In this document: positions 63,138 through 64,000 of the stretch, one piece after another | Layout: each line of letters starts with the position of its first letter | Position numbering within the stretch: the first letter of the stretch is position 1 | Assembly: GCA_028716845.1 (NCBI GenBank) | Contig: JAQUPF010000002.1 | Location: forward strand, 124,001-188,000 | Source of the DNA: a bacterium | GTDB lineage: Bacteria; Auribacterota; Tritonobacteria; UBA1439 | DNA: 64,000 bases | Reading direction: 5' to 3' | The notes under the pieces: generated by a model | Told to the model about the DNA's origin: nothing | The model's input: only the letters and a program-made list of their open reading frames with translations | Database searches by the model: none | Translations under genes and position numbers: made by a program

Positions 63138-64000
63138 TCACGCGGCGGCCACCCCGCCCCGCGCGTAGAGCATCTTGTTCGCCTCCTGGCGCTCCTCGTC
63201 GTAGATGTAGTTCACCATCATCCCGAACGACTCCCGCATGCCGCGCTCCGAGTCGTTCGCGAGGAAGTTGATGCTCCCGATGGAGGCCCCGTTGGAGAGG
63301 TGGAAGTTGGCGACGGGGTCGTAGGCGTTCGGCAGGCGACCCCCGCTCTCCCGTTCGATCCGCTTCTCCCGCGTGAGGTAGAACCGCGTGAGCTCCGTGA
63401 GCGGGTGCCGGAGCGCCGCCCGGAGCGAGGCGCGCTCGCGCCACGCCGGGTCGGCGAGGGCCTTCACGAGGAGGGCGGAGAGCGGCGCCCCGTCGCCGCC
63501 GAGGGCGCCCCGGAGCGCGCGCGCCTCGGCGGGCGCGGCGAACCGCCCGTGCTTGTTCGCGTCGACCTTCGCCTTCGTGAGCAGGAACTCGTGCGTCCCG
63601 CCGCCGAGGACCGCGGCCAGGTAGTCGCCGAGCCGGGGGATCGGGCTGAGCGTGGCGAACTGTCTGATGCGCGGGTACTCCTTTCGGATGTAGTCGCGCG
63701 CCCGGATGATCATCTTCGCCCCGAGGGCGATCCCGGCAAGGCCGTCGAAGGTCGTGTTGAGCGAGTAGAAGACGGCCGTGTCGGCGCGCCGGAGGTCGGG
63801 GGGGCGCCGCCGCTCGCCGATGATCCTCGATATCTTCCTGATGAGTCCCCGCGCGAGCGCCACCTCCACGTAGACGAGGGGGATGTACGGCATCTTGAAA
63901 TGCTCGAGCGAGACGATGATGTGGTCGGGGCTGTTGAGCCGGTTCTCGAAGTCCCACCAGTTGTCCGCCGGGTGGACCCCCTCCTTCTCGGAGATGAACT
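63138..64000 (-). CDS. Malonyl-CoA decarboxylase, C-terminal part
   Basis: The frame is open to the right edge, so the N-terminal part is outside the window. Visible blocks: HPADNWWDFENRLN, IPLVYVEVALARGL, TAVFYSLNTTFDGLAGIALG, FATLSPIPRLGDYL, ANFHLSNGASIGSINFLAND and GMMVNYIYDEERQEANKMLY, all typical of malonyl-CoA decarboxylase, which converts malonyl-CoA to acetyl-CoA. The catalytic His/Ser pair falls in the regions seen (SNGASIG). It is the last feature in the window. Confidence 0.88.
   Translation of the reverse strand, partial: FISEKEGVHPADNWWDFENRLNSPDHIIVSLEHFKMPYIPLVYVEVALARGLIRKISRIIGERRRPPDLRRADTAVFYSLNTTFDGLAGIALGAKMIIRARDYIRKEYPRIRQFATLSPIPRLGDYLAAVLGGGTHEFLLTKAKVDANKHGRFAAPAEARALRGALGGDGAPLSALLVKALADPAWRERASLRAALRHPLTELTRFYLTREKRIERESGGRLPNAYDPVANFHLSNGASIGSINFLANDSERGMRESFGMMVNYIYDEERQEANKMLYARGGVAAA

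Overview
The window is one stretch of a GC-rich bacterial chromosome that contains the replication origin. The evidence is the block serS-gyrA-gyrB-DUF721-dnaN-dnaA on the minus strand, diverging from rpmH-rnpA-yidD-yidC-jag and then parS-parA-parB on the plus strand, with DnaA boxes between the two arms. The envelope looks Gram-negative-like (Wzm/Wzt polysaccharide exporter, lipoproteins, E. coli-length GyrB with the C-terminal insertion). The deep lineage cannot be fixed from sequence reading alone. The gyrA-serS junction and the many dispersed GATCCGTG-type repeats are reminiscent of uncultured phyla such as Omnitrophota or Auribacterota, but that is a guess.

Layout. 1-0.7 kb: end of a class II aldolase and a small HTH protein. 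0.7-5.7 kb: an ABC polysaccharide exporter (permease and ATPase with a cargo-binding tail), a small unknown protein and two glycosyltransferases, probably one operon. 5.7-7.2 kb: an ECF-type transporter pair on the minus strand. 7.6-10.0 kb: an AT-rich array of integron gene cassettes with attC sites and no integrase in the window, including two near-identical cassettes that hold no gene. 10.1-12.9 kb: NUDIX protein, lipoprotein, M20 peptidase and a small unknown. 12.9-18.9 kb: a segment bracketed by two inverted copies of a 220-bp repeat, carrying a secreted small protein, a methyltransferase and a PadR / M28 peptidase / short UvrA-like operon. 18.9-31.6 kb: metallophosphoesterase, tRNA-Ser(TGA), queF, a three-gene two-component signalling cluster, a DEAD-box helicase, a putative molybdenum-carrier protein and an unusual fusion of a RecB/Cas4-like nuclease to a dCMP deaminase.

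31.9-50.5 kb: a WYDS-repeat protein, an HDAC-family deacetylase, the origin region, a decayed mnmG pseudogene at the place where intact mnmG often sits near bacterial origins, parS sites, parAB, rsmI and a YacP-like NYN protein. 50.5-53.3 kb: a partner-switching module (STAS protein, membrane SpoIIE-type phosphatase, RsbW-like kinase). 53.5-64 kb: eno, ftsB-like, a HEAT-like protein and an HD-GYP protein that share an N-terminal module, queC, a radical SAM protein with a HEAT-repeat partner, a small lipoprotein, a small basic protein and the C-terminal part of malonyl-CoA decarboxylase running off the right edge.

Functional links: queF and queC belong to the same 7-deazaguanine (queuosine) pathway although 37 kb apart. 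The origin genes, parS and parAB serve replication and segregation. Several short repeat families sit in the gaps between operons and may be mobile or structural.
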